From Nymphaea colorata (taxonomy: Eukaryota > Streptophyta > Magnoliopsida > Nymphaeales > Nymphaeaceae): 64,000 nt of DNA. The translations under genes and the position numbers were made by a program. The stretch's first letter is position 1. Every line of letters begins with the position of its first letter. This document shows, piece by piece, positions 13,001-23,927 of the stretch. The stretch covers positions 13,312,354 to 13,376,353 of the forward strand of contig NC_045139.1 of assembly GCF_008831285.2 (NCBI RefSeq), read 5' to 3'. The notes beneath the pieces are model-generated. The model saw only the letters and a list, made by a program, of their open reading frames with translations. It did no database searches and had not been told where the DNA came from.

Positions 13001-16000
13001 GAAACATGAAGCTCTATTATCAACAAACAAGTGACGATTACCGCAGAAATTAAGCCAAAAAGGCCACTTTGAATTATATGGGCTTAAAATGAAATGCAAA
13101 CCAATTTTCATGATTTTAGGTTGCTCTATAGGCAAAAATACAAAGAGTTTCAGGTGGCAAATCAATGATGGAAGACTCTTAATTTTTTATATCTTACATC
13201 TAAAACATAAAGTATTAATTGAATACATCTATATACTGTTTACAATTATGCCAGCAAATGACACATACAAGTTAATGTACAAGCTGTTTTTTATTCCAGC
13301 AGCCTGACAATAGGGGCTGAGCCAGCTCGAGCTCGACTCAAACTCGCTTGTCAAAACTCGACTCGTTTATAAATGAGTCAAGCTTGAGTTCAAATGTATG
13401 CTTGAAATGTTAAATGAGTTGAGTTCGAGTTGTAAAAACTTGACTCGGCTCAACCATATAATAAATGCTGAAATATAATGAGAGAATGGTTAAACGAATA
13501 GCAACTAAATGAATTAAATGAGTTAATGAGTTAAAAGAAACAAGACAGGCGTAACATAAACGAGTTAAACGAGTACAGCTCAAACTTGATGCTATATCAT
13601 CCAGTCGAGCTCAAGCCTAATCTACGGAACTCTACTCGAGTTTGAACCAAGCCGACCTCGAGTTTTCTAAGTCAAGTCAGAGCTCGAGATACACTCGGCT
13701 CGCGTGCACTCCTATTGATAACAGGTGGAGGGTTCTGTTTGAAAGTACAAATTCCATCAAATGCTATTCGCTGCCTAAAATAGTCAGCAAGAAACCAGCT
13801 AAAAATACTTGACAAAGAACCAAAGGATTGCTCTCCCAGTCAAAACTCAGCTAAACATAAGTATGATCAAGCAAGTAGGGGGCATACAAGTTCAGCTTGT
13901 TCACATGGCAAATCAGGCAACACCTCCAGTTCACAAGGTAAATATGTTCACCTCAAGCTGGCATATCTACATATTAAATTTCCTAAGCACTAGTAAGGAA
14001 CAATAGAATTCAGACAGGCAACTCAAATAGAGGACATCTAAGTTCGGCTCATCCAAAATCATGTCTTAAGATCAACCTGGCTCACGTGGAGTCCAAGATA
14101 AATAAGTGAACCACAAGAGATTGGTTGTCCTGATTCCTATTGCTTTTAAGGTTAGAACTGAAGCTACCAGGGAGAGAGTTGGGATCCCCAAACTGAGTTG
14201 TAACAAAAGTACATTTTTTCAATGTTGTAATGAGAAGATACAATTATATTACATACATATATGTGGGTGTGTATGTGTGTTTGTGTGTGTGTGTGTGCTT
14301 TGTAAGATTGAACAACCTCTATATACAGCACAAGCTGCGAAGAAAAGTACCATTCCCCCAACCGCACAAAAACAAAACAATGAATTGTGCTCAAATATCA
14401 AACAAGATTTTGATCCTCTCCAGATATAATATGAATAGACATCACAAACCTCGAAAGGCAATCTTATTTGGATATGAACTTGAATTAATTATGTGGCCCA
14501 TGACAATACCATTTTGTAAATTTGCAAGGTAACAAGTTATAGCATAGCTTGTCCTAGTGACCATAAAAGGACTAGTCAGTTTGAGTTGGTTCAAGTTGCT
14601 TGACTAAAAATGAATACCTATGTATATTTATCATACCACCAAAATGCAAAAACACATTGTGATCAGGAAAATCACAAAGTTTTCAATTTATCGTCAAAAT
14701 AAATTTATCATGTGTCATCTCTTAGAGAAAAAAAAAAGGCTTTTGTTAAAGCATGTGCTTTTTTATTTTTTTAAAATTGGAAAGCTGTGCAAAAAATAAA
14801 CATGACATCTTGTGCATTTAGAAAAAAACAGGGTTTAGAAAACCCAAATAGACAAGGTGGATGATGAAATTCACCCATAATAAGCAATAAGCTTTGAATA
14901 TCACAAGGACTTGCACAAAGGAAAACCAGTTAAGGAGACCAAGCATGACAAAGGTTTGGTTCACATTTCATTTGCATGGACTCCATTTTTAAAACAAGAA
15001 AGTATTAGGTTTACATTTGCTTCAAATAGAAGGATACTTGTAGAAGATGATGAACAGATGAAAAGTCTTTTCTAAAATTATGATTTTTGAAGGATAGGAA
15101 GAAAGATAATCATGTTCACTGGACTATTAGTGAGGTATTAACTATCAAGAAAGGCAGATGGAGGAATAAATATTAGCTATTTGTATGAAGCATTGGGTAG
15201 AGCCAAAGAAGCTACATGAGTTGCCCTGGCAAAGATATGCCATACTGTAACCAGCATAGTCCAATACATGTTGCAGCTGCTTTAATGGCAAACAAATGTT
15301 TCTCGCTACCCTATATCCTTCCTTATTTTGGGATAATATGGTGAAAATGGATGAAGAAGTTCATGAATGCTTGGACATGGCACGATGAAAACAAAAGCTT
15401 ATAATTTATGAGGATGAAAAGGCAATGGCCAAGGAGCAATATTTAGTGATGGGTTAGCCATGAATCTTATTCACTAGGGACATCCATGCAATACATCAAA
15501 TTGTATTTGTGTTTTTTAATTATAAATATTACTTATAAATTGTAATTCTCTTATTTGTTCTTTTATTCATTAAATAGGTGTATGCTGGGAGATGTGTGGC
15601 ACTTCTCTTCCCATACTTTAAAAGATGGCAATCGAAATTTTAGGCCAACCATGTTTCAGCTTGCTAAAAAAATTGAAGTGCATACGAAGCTGCTAACAGA
15701 AATAAGAGAAATAACATTCTTCCAACAAGATCAAACAATTTGGTGTTTACTAGGATGAAGATTTATATGAAGACAAATGGCTCCAGATGCAAATCCCAAA
15801 CGAATAGACCATGAGGAACCATTTTCCACTAAAGAAAATTCTGATACTAAGGTAGTGAAAAATCTAAGTTCCAAATATGATGAAGAAACCAATAATGATA
15901 GACAAGCAAAAAAAAAAGTGTCAGACATATCCACGGAACAGATGAAGAATCTGATTCTACTTATTGGATGAAGATTGATCCGTTTTTCTTTTCCTGAAGG

Positions 16001-17418
16001 GAGAAGTGATGATTTCATGAATTTATGTTGTCAAAGGCTTAAAGCACTAAAAGATTGAAACTCTTGTAGGTTTGGAAGGTGAAACTTTGAACTTTGATCA
16101 TATCAATGCAATTTTACATTTTTCCTGAAGTGGTTTACTGCAACTTGTTATGACACTACAACCTATGAGTTGTGAGGCTAACTTACGGTGCTTATGGTTA
16201 GTTGGTTTTTATTAGCAACACAACTAGCACATTGCTTAATTAGCAAGTTTTGACTCATTTAGTCTGTTATGATTTATCCGTACATTTTTCATGTCTTTAT
16301 TTTAGCTTTCCATGCATTTTATTTTTATCTATATTTTAGATTCTTTTAATTATTAATGTTATCATGAGGAAGAAACAACCTCGCCCAAATACACCCTCGG
16401 AGAACCTTGCCAACAGAAATCCGATTACTGTATTTGTGCCTGAGGTATTTATACAGAAATAAGCACACGAATATCTATGCAATTATACAAAGAATGGTTC
16501 AGGAACTCGTTGGCTATCCAGACTCTCTAGTTGACTAGTCTAATGGACTAGCTAGTCACTGGTTTCACAACACAAGTCAGTTGATAGCCGACTAGTCAGG
16601 ATTTTAACTAACTAAGATAACATATCCAAGTTATCAATCCAAGACACATGTTAAATATGATTTATCATTTAACTTGCTACTAAATTCAAATGACTAGAGG
16701 CAAAACTGTAATAGGACCTACCAACACCATAAAAATGAGAGAACACAAAAGAGAAACATGCACAATAATAGAAGCAACCTTCGATGCCACAAGTAATAAT
16801 AGCTTGTCAACACAAACATAATGAGAGAAGTTTCCTGTTAGTTAACTTGAGGAGCCAGAATACCCCATCGAGCAGGCATGATCAAAGTAAGCTCATAAAC
16901 AACAGAAGTACTTGGCCAAGAGAACAGTAACACAGGGGCTATAGTAGCCACTGACCATTTAATCACATCCAGCGTACAGATTTTCAGCCAATTTTTCACT
17001 TCCAGAGAACTGATATCTTTTCAAGTCATTCCACCAGTAAATGTCGACATCAAGTTCCAGAATATAATACAGTAAGACGGAGGGCACTTCACATATGATC
17101 GTAGTGTCAATACTCAATACTCATATTTGTGACCGCCGGCAACTTGTGGCTGTTGCGTACTATGGATTCTGACTAAAATTTCTCCACTACAACGAAGACA
17201 TCAACATCATTGTGGCTTGTAAAAACGAAAAAAAATGGATAAATATAAAAGGAATTATGTAAAAGTACAGACAAAGACTAAAAGAAGAACAAACCTAAAG
17301 GTGCTCAAATTGCTAGGCTGTGAAATTTAAAACGTCTACAATTCAAAAAGACCAAGCAGAAATTCCTTTTAACAACAAAAGTTCGTGATTGTATTATAAC
17401 AGAGGCAGAATAATGCAG

Positions 17419-17479
<61 letters not shown>

Positions 17480-18462
17480 CGTATACATATATATATATAT
17501 ACACACACGCACACGCACACAGTCTCTTCAAGTTGATGCGACTTAACACTGTTACCCTAGTAGAACCTCACACAGAGTCAAACATTCTTGAAATAAGAAC
17601 GTAATAAGGAGGGCGAAGAAGAAAGAGGAAATGCAAAGGAAAACCATTTGTCTTTTAAATGGAAAAGGAAAACATACCAGAAAATGTCATATTTTTATTT
17701 AACATATTTTTTTTCTACGCAACCTTCGAGAAAAAGGTCAGACGAGACGACACCGAAAGAAGTCAAAAAAACAGGGGCAAGCAGCCTAAAAAATCATTTA
17801 CCATATCTTACAAAAACATTTTTGCTACCCATAAAAGAGAACAAACTATGCTCTGCCCGCAAAGTATCCGACCAGCTGCTTGACTTCCACAACAGTTCGG
17901 AGAGCGAGAGAACCTAAACAGTACAACCCACTAGGCCGGCGCCTGCATAGATGAGATTAAAATTGACAAAAGTGAGAAAGATTAACCAATTTCACATCCA
18001 GATGGTGGTCCCCTGGGAAAGACCAGCAAAGTGGAAGCGGCTGTATCACGCTACAATCCAACCGATCATGTGGGCTTGACTAGAAAAAAAATGACCTCCT
18101 TTGTCGATCAGAACTGGCTCGAGGGCAAAGTACCAATAAAGGCTATATACAAATTCTCACCTAGAATCAGTGGCAGGTTGAGGGCAGTTACAGACACACT
18201 CTCACAGTACCTAAAGTTTTGAGGGGCACAAATTCAGCTATATTGGTCATTTTCCTACCATCGAATCCCCCAAATGATCACCCAAACGACAGGGAAACGC
18301 CGAACTACGCATAGAGACGAGAAGAGTAAATCTACAGTCTAGAACAAGATATTTTTGAGTCTTTTGTCGGTATTTCCTTCGACATCCGACATGTGGCACC
18401 AAAAGGAAAAAAGACTAAGAGCAAGAATTACTGAAAACCGTGAATTTGTCGATGAACACACA

Positions 18463-18498
<36 letters not shown>

Positions 18499-19497
18499 CA
18501 GAGAGAAACTCACCGAGTAAGTTAGGTTCACAGCAACTGGCCCACTCCCAACCTTGAGAACACCCATTTCCAGGGCACCATCCCTCCACTCGAACGGCAC
18601 CTCTGGCCCCTCTAGAGCCTTCAGGATGGTCCTGGCGTTGTCAAAGGAGATAGGCAAGGAGGGTATCTTGGGAAACCTCTCCATCACCTCTTTGTCCCTC
18701 AACCCCAGCCTCTCGCCGCCCTCAACCCCACCCCAACCAGGCGTCAGGGGGTCCCCCAACCCTCTCATCACTGTTCCCCTCTCAATACCATCCATGGGAA
18801 AGAACCTTCCAACACTCCCATCGTCCTCCATGCTCTTGTTTTTCATGCCATACCGTTCCCTCCCCGTGTACAGAAGCACCCCTGCGGCACCCTCCCCGGC
18901 TGCTATCTCCACCACCTTCCCTCTGAAGAGGCCCCCATTTCTAGCAATAACCACGCAGCCGCTAACGTTCACGCCCATTTCCCTCAACTTCGAGTAGTCC
19001 TCCCTCCTTCCGTAATTGACATAGACCACCTTCCCCGCTGCATTCCCGGAAGGAGAGTAAGCATGGTATGGTTCTATCACCTCTCCTGATCGAAATTCAT
19101 CTAGAGGGAGAGATTGGCAGGTCCCATCGGGGAACTGGACGCTGAGAGATCTATAAGAAGGGTAAGATAGCAAAGGTTGATACTTCACCACATGGGTGTC
19201 GAAACCTAACTGAGTGAGTTGCTCTAGGACGTACTGTCGAGTTCTGAGGGCGTTTGGGGTGCCCGCGACGTGTGGGTGTAGGGTGAGAGACCGTAGGTAA
19301 GAAGAGATGGTGTCGTTGTTCGAGGCCTCGATGAAGGTCCTGTGGAAGTGGTGAGCAGCCATTGTTGTCTGTGTCTTGTGAAGGGTGTAGTAGCCAAGGA
19401 GAGAAAGGAAGAGGATCAGCACTAAGGTTAGAGACAACGCAGGAGGGCTGATCTTGGTTGTCGATTTATGTGAAGGTAGTTGGACGTTCAGAGCCAT
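10075..19497 (-). CDS. AMP1: M28 carboxypeptidase, AMP1 / glutamate carboxypeptidase II-like
   Basis: Ten exons on the minus strand: 19497-18514, 12998-12756, 12555-12403, 11865-11797, 11606-11519, 11410-11327, 10944-10856, 10700-10587, 10487-10356, 10257-10075. The product is 712 residues, close to family length (about 700). A short N-terminus is followed by one hydrophobic segment (about 20-39), a type II membrane anchor. Then come a PA-type insert (about 120-300) and the M28 core. Metal and catalytic residues are intact: H358 and D368 in GNHRDAW and VDPNSG, E405/E406 in WDAEEFG, D434 in YLNVD, H518 in YHTAYDS. The spacings 10, 38 and 28 equal those of human GCPII. The C-terminal helical dimerisation domain follows, with [16 protein letters not shown]1 family proteins act at the endoplasmic reticulum and restrain meristem size, and affect miRNA-directed translation repression. 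The peptide substrate is not established. Exon 9 has a second in-frame acceptor at 10445. Confidence 0.93.
13311..13714. mobile_element. MITE-like element with TAGGGG-type ends and GAGCTCGA-rich subtermini
   Basis: The left end reads TAGGGGCTGAGCC. The right end, reverse-complemented, reads TAGGAGTGCACGCGAGCC. Both subterminal regions are rich in CTCGAGCTCGA / GAGTTCGAG-type repeats, and the middle is AT-rich. Small hAT-derived elements with TAGGGGTG ends and such subterminal repeats are common in plant genomes. A target-site duplication is not clean (TGACAA left, TGATAA right), so the boundaries are approximate. Confidence 0.5.
14265..14298 (+). repeat. (TG)n microsatellite
   Basis: A slightly interrupted TG repeat within intron 1 of the AMP1-like gene. 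Confidence 0.9.
14909..15470 (+). pseudogene. Decayed hAT-superfamily transposase fragment
   Basis: Reading the plus strand through frameshifts and stops gives, in order, a segment [10 protein letters not shown], then after a one-base shift [17 protein letters not shown], then [12 protein letters not shown], then [14 protein letters not shown], then [16 protein letters not shown]. These match, in the right order, the plant hAT transposase blocks usually read as LVRPGxTRFATxF, YIYExMDRAKEAI, HxPLHAAxYxLNP and the later ELxxYxxAxGxFG block. The match rests on recognition of these blocks, without an alignment. It is broken by several stops and shifts and cannot make protein. It lies antisense in intron 1 of the AMP1-like gene. 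Confidence 0.68.
17423..17521 (+). repeat. Compound (CT)n-(TA)n-(CA)n microsatellite
   Basis: About 27 CT units (17423-17477), then a short TA run and CA/CACG units to 17521, in intron 1 of the AMP1-like gene. Confidence 0.95.
18456..18507 (+). repeat. Compound (CA)n-(GA)n microsatellite at an exon boundary
   Basis: CA units followed by GA units ending six bases from the donor site of AMP1-like exon 1 (intron starts at 18513). The repeat begins almost at the start of the intron on the transcribed strand. Confidence 0.95.
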
Positions 19498-19800
19498 TTC
19501 TTATCTAAATGGCGAAGATGAGGCTCCTGCAGTAGGTTCTAGCAAAAGAATGCGCAGATAGAGATGAAGAACGAGAGAGAAAGGGAGAGTGAGAGAGAGG
19601 GTGAAGTACAATCCGAGTAGTGCAAGGTTGAAAGAGAGAGAGTGCGAATGTGCCAAAACGAAGAGGTAGAGGAGATTAAGGGATGGAGCGAAAGAGAGAT
19701 TAAAACAATGACGTTAAATCCGCGAGAAGCTGCCTCTGAAAGCTGAAGAGGGAGAGGGAGAGAGAGAAGGAAACACAGGGAGCAGAGAACACGGTTCTCA
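19498..19800 (-). promoter_or_regulatory. 5' leader / proximal upstream region of the AMP1-like gene
   Basis: Upstream of the ATG the minus strand is rich in CT (GA on the plus strand), with many short GAGA tracts between 19560 and 19790. CT-rich leaders are common in plants. I could not fix a transcription start or TATA box. Confidence 0.4.
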
Positions 19801-21350
19801 AGTTTTAACTGATAAAAGGAAAAATAGCGGCAGGTGGAGAGAGAGAAAGAGGGAGGAGAGAAACGTAATTGTGAAAAATAAGAAAGAACAGGCTTCCAAC
19901 TTTTCCAATGTTATTATATTTTTCTTCCAAAAGGGGGACAAGACCAAAGCTGTAAAGAATCAACAAAATATGATGAGGCGCCCATCTTATTGTTTTCAAG
20001 TAAGGAAAAGCTACGGCGAAGGCAACTCAGAAAGGCTTTCTGGTAAACTTCATGGAAAACCAAAAATTTCTTGCTTAAAAGCCTGTCGAGAAAGAGAAAA
20101 ATTTAGCAATTAGCATTCAGTTCCGTCGAGTAAATGCAGCAAATCATCGTACTGGTGGCTGGCTCTTTACTGCCAAGAACGTTATACGGTATAAAATTTT
20201 CTATTGTGTTTTATTTCATTTCTGTTTCCTCTTTTCCTTCTCCTCCGTTTTATATTGGCATAGTTTTTCAGGCGTGGTGGTGTAACACTTTCTCATGTAA
20301 ATTTGAAACGACGACTTAATCTTGAGACCTCGAATAGCTTGAAGGTACGAGAACTTGTCCGATATAACTTTATATTTTTACGAGGGAAAGCTGTCAAGAG
20401 CCACGTTCCCCAGAAAATCTATCCGGGTGAGAGAGAACCTGTTTGGCTTTTTCCCATCATGACCATTGAAAAAACTTTGTCAACTTGTCAATCGTAAACA
20501 GATATGAAGCATATAAGAATATTAACTCAAAGATAATCATGATTAAACACTAAATAGATATATACGAAATAAATGATTATTTGAAAATATTGTTGTGCTT
20601 CCAGGTCACCCAATAAAGTCTCAAGATTTCTTTCTTAGGAAATACCGATTCTCAAAGAAAGTTACTTTCTCTCTCACATCCAGAGCAAGCTGAGGGCCAT
20701 GATGGGTGTCCTTCCAATGAAGAAAGCAGCCCACGACTCATTTTAAATTCAGGTGTTTATTATTAGTTTAGGGTTCTACAAGTGCATGATTCCAAGAGCA
20801 TTCATTATTAAAGATAAATTACCGCGGGTCATGCATGTCCACCAGCCGATTGGGATCCAAGAAATATTGACCAAAGGGTGTTACTAGAATCCACTGAATC
20901 GGCTAATTTGTATAGACAATCAATTTAATTCGGTGGCTAATTCAGAAAGTGTCGCGTGTTATTAACATTTCAATTTTTTAAAATATTTTAAGAATTTTTT
21001 ATTTTTCAACCTCATTGTTAGATATTTTAAGTTTGTGCTTTTTTCAGAGAAATAGTTTTCTAAATCCAATTTATGAAACGATCTTTCAAACGCTGACGTC
21101 AGATGTTAGCGCCTATTGATTTTTATGTCTAAACAAAAAAGAAAGAATTGGCATGCAGAATTTTGGCCAAGTCCATTCATTAAGCCCATATTTGGTGCTC
21201 CCAACATTTCAGGCGGACATTCTAGACTAAACTTCGAAACGGCTCTAGCATCTTCTATGTTATTCTGATACCCGACACATCTTTTTGCTTGCAACCGTCA
21301 AAAAGCAGTCTGTCCATATGATTATCCCTTCAAAACGCGGTCACATGGAA
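19801..21350. other. Intergenic, nothing recognised
   Basis: AT-rich sequence with only short open frames (for example 19871-20113 plus, 21294-21106 minus) lacking any domain I can name. No RNA gene or clear repeat boundary seen. Confidence 0.5.
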
Positions 21351-21376
21351 TAAAATGATACCATCTTCTTTCTTTA

Positions 21377-21835
21377 ATGGCGTTTTTTGGCGGGGGGTGG
21401 GGAGGATTCCACTGTAGAAGTGGGATGCTTGTCCCGATTTTTAAAATTATTAAACGATGCACCCAACAAGGGATGGTAATCCCGCGACCGGAATCCATGG
21501 AAAACAAAAATGCCAGTTCGTGCATTCGTCTTCGCCCTCTTCTCCTTTGCTGCTTCGCCCGGCCGCTGCACAGCGCAACCTCCCTCGCCGCCGTTTTCCT
21601 GCACCAACCAACCTCCCTCGTCGCCGTTTTCATTGCACAGGCTCCCTCGTTGCAGCCATCACTCGTGGTACCAGGTAATCCATCTTCAACCTTTGTTTTT
21701 GGGCGTCTGCTTAAAAACCGTTCAATCGAAGCTGGTTTGGTTAGATCGAAAATGCGTGGATCTTCTCCTGCTTTTTATGCGTATGTGCGAAGCATATGTT
21801 GTATAGGTAATCTTGAATTTTGGGCGTCTGTTTAA
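21377..21835 (+). other. 152-codon open frame, unrecognised
   Basis: An open frame with a Pro/Leu/Ala-rich middle and a GC-rich block at 21540-21665. Two other plus-strand frames are also open over the same block, so the openness may come from composition. A possible donor (GGTAAT) follows at about 21674. It could be a first exon or leader of a transcript running to about 23 kb, but I see no convincing protein. Confidence 0.2.
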
Positions 21836-22438
21836 TAACCGTTCTTTATGCTTTGTTTTGATTTGTCGATGGGTGAAAAGATTGCGATCATGAGTTGGGC
21901 GGGTTGTACGCTTCTTTTCCTCTCCCTCCTGTGCTTTTCTTTTTTTTTTTTTTTTGTGAAGTTTTCTTTTAAACATTGGTTACTTTGCTTGGACGACCTT
22001 ATCCTTATGCGAGCACAGGGTGATACTATGTGTGTTTGAAGCGCTAATCGTAGATCGTGAGTGGAAGATGAAATTTTCCAGTAACATGTTAAACAGCCAA
22101 CCTTAGTTCCCTATTGGAGTGAAATAATATTCTCTTGACTGACTAGTGATTCTATCTGCAACTGTTTTCTTAGGAAAAATGCAAGGAGAACTAAGTTGGG
22201 TCTAAGCAAGAACATGAGGAACTAGTGGTATATTAACTAAGCTAAGGCAATAAAACCATATACCAATTGTTTTTCCATTCACTCGTCGTTGTTCCTTTGT
22301 GTATTCTATTTCCAATATGTGTCTTCTGCTCAGCACTTTCACTTTCAACATAAATGCTGAAAAACTGTCCATTTTCTATTAAATTGGTGACGGCAGCCTT
22401 TCTAAGGGGCTGCCAACCTCTCTCTCTTTATTTCTATT

Positions 22439-22506
22439 ACCTCAGCATACTGAAGCTGGCATGATCTAGGGTGTTTGATCACCTCAGCATACTAAAGCTG
22501 ACATGA
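22439..22506 (+). repeat. Direct repeat, about 26 bases twice, period 42
   Basis: Two copies of an ACCTCAGCATACT-AAGCTG-CATGA segment, at 22439-22464 and 22481-22506, differing at two positions. Confidence 0.85.
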
Positions 22507-22577
22507 ACAGATCCATGTGTGTCGATGAGTCGTAACTTTTATTTATGGAATCAAGCCTAATTAGTTAGTATAATGGC

Positions 22578-22597
22578 GGGGGGGGGGGGGGGGGGGG
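22578..22597 (+). repeat. Run of 20 guanines
   Basis: Uninterrupted G tract in otherwise AT-rich intergenic DNA. It may form a G-quadruplex, and its length may be uncertain because such runs sequence poorly. Confidence 0.9.
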
Positions 22598-22847
22598 ATT
22601 TTTGAGCTCTTTCAACTCGATTTGTCTAATAGAAAAGGTAACTAATTTATGCTATGCTCTGGTGTATTTTATCTTGCTTGTATGGTTTATTTGCTCTTGG
22701 TTGTAACTAACTATGCTTTATTTGTTCGGTCGAGATCTTATCTGGATCTTCTGTTGTTCTTTTTTATCTTTTATGTAATTTATATTAAGCAGCATATTCT
22801 CCATATATCTAACAAAAGGAAGAAGGCAAGTCCTCATCAAGGTGTGA

Positions 22848-23065
22848 GAATATGATTTGGAAAGAAGCACAAATGGACATGTTGGTACAACTCTTGGTTG
22901 AGTAAGCACGAACCGGCATGAAAGCACGGGGAGCTTGACAATATCAACTGCAAGTTTACCGTTACAAGGGTTCAGTCTGTCTGTAGGTCTTTTACTACTT
23001 TTGAAGTAGTAGACACATTCCAAGGACTACATGAACAAGAAGGAGGAGAAGAAGATTTAAGAGCA
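22848..23065 (+). pseudogene. Possible remnant of a Myb/SANT-like (Harbinger-associated) protein
   Basis: One plus-strand frame reads IWKEAQMDMLVQLLVE, stop, ARTGMKARGA, and further on, in another frame, an acidic stretch QEGGEEDLRALPEEALY. The first part resembles the opening of plant Myb/SANT-like domains (W-x-x-x-x-D-x-x-L-x-x-L-L-x-E-x-x-R-x-G) seen in transposon-associated and domesticated proteins. It is short and broken, so the call is weak. Confidence 0.27.
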
Positions 23066-23894
23066 TTGCCAGAAGAAGCTTTATATGAAAGATCGTCCAT
23101 TTTGTGTTTATACTTGTGTGGCTGTCTGTCTGTTTTGTTTTTTTTTTTTGTTATCTTATGCTCTACCTGTTAAATGGTGAACAATATATTTACTGGACTA
23201 TACTAATGACTGTTTGGACCTTCTTTTCAAGTACACTACTGGACTGTACAAATGACTGGATGAATAATATATATATGGTGCAGCTTCATTTTTATGTTTC
23301 TTGATATCATGTGTTTGAAGCAGGGTTATTAGATGAATGTGGAACGATTTCAACGTTCCAATTTTTTTTTTCCTTCATCCTGCAGCCTTCTTTTGTTAGT
23401 TTAGCCAATCGAAAGGATTTCTACAACAAAGTGACTATTTCTGAAACATATAATTTTTATTGACATGTATGCTTACCGGATATCTTATCCGTATGGATCA
23501 TATTTAGGATCCTGCTCAGCTTGTCATTTGCGAATTTCCGTACATGCAAAGCGTAGAGAGCAGAGACGCTTATGAAATAAAATAATACAGGTAGCGTCCA
23601 TAGTCAGGAATTTCAGATTTGAAATTGAATAAAAATCTAGTCTTCGAGGAAAAATCTCAATGCATAATAAATCTCAAATCCACGGAAGTGTGGATCTGAG
23701 GTCCGAAAACGATCGACCTTAGATCAACAGAACTGAATGGACACGCTAGATGGCTACCATAGTCCTACTGTCTACTTCGATTTCATTTCAGAAAGAAAAA
23801 AACAAAAAGAAACAGCCATACTCGGCAAGCTTAATTCCTCCGCTGGTTCGATTCATCCTCACCCAGTCACGGACAGAGAATCTTGCTTTTCTCC

Positions 23895-23927
<33 letters not shown>

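Larger units (their letters stand above)
12999..18513 (-). other. 5.5 kb first intron of the AMP1-like gene
   Basis: A 5515-base intron between the membrane-anchor/PA exon and the exon carrying the first zinc ligands. It holds a hAT-like MITE (13311-13714), a decayed hAT transposase on the plus strand (14909-15470, antisense to the host gene), and TG, CT and CA/GA microsatellites. Between 15555 and 16020 there are short plus-strand open frames that may be more of the transposase but that I cannot assign. The other parts show nothing. Confidence 0.85.

Noticed and set aside
18554-18997. 147-codon plus-strand open frame
   Set aside because: It is the antisense shadow of AMP1-like exon 1, which has the family sequence on the minus strand.
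23830-23922. Plant SINE: GGTTCGATTC B-box-like motif followed by poly(A)
   Set aside because: No A box at the usual distance, the tail is too close to the B box, and no flanking duplication was seen.
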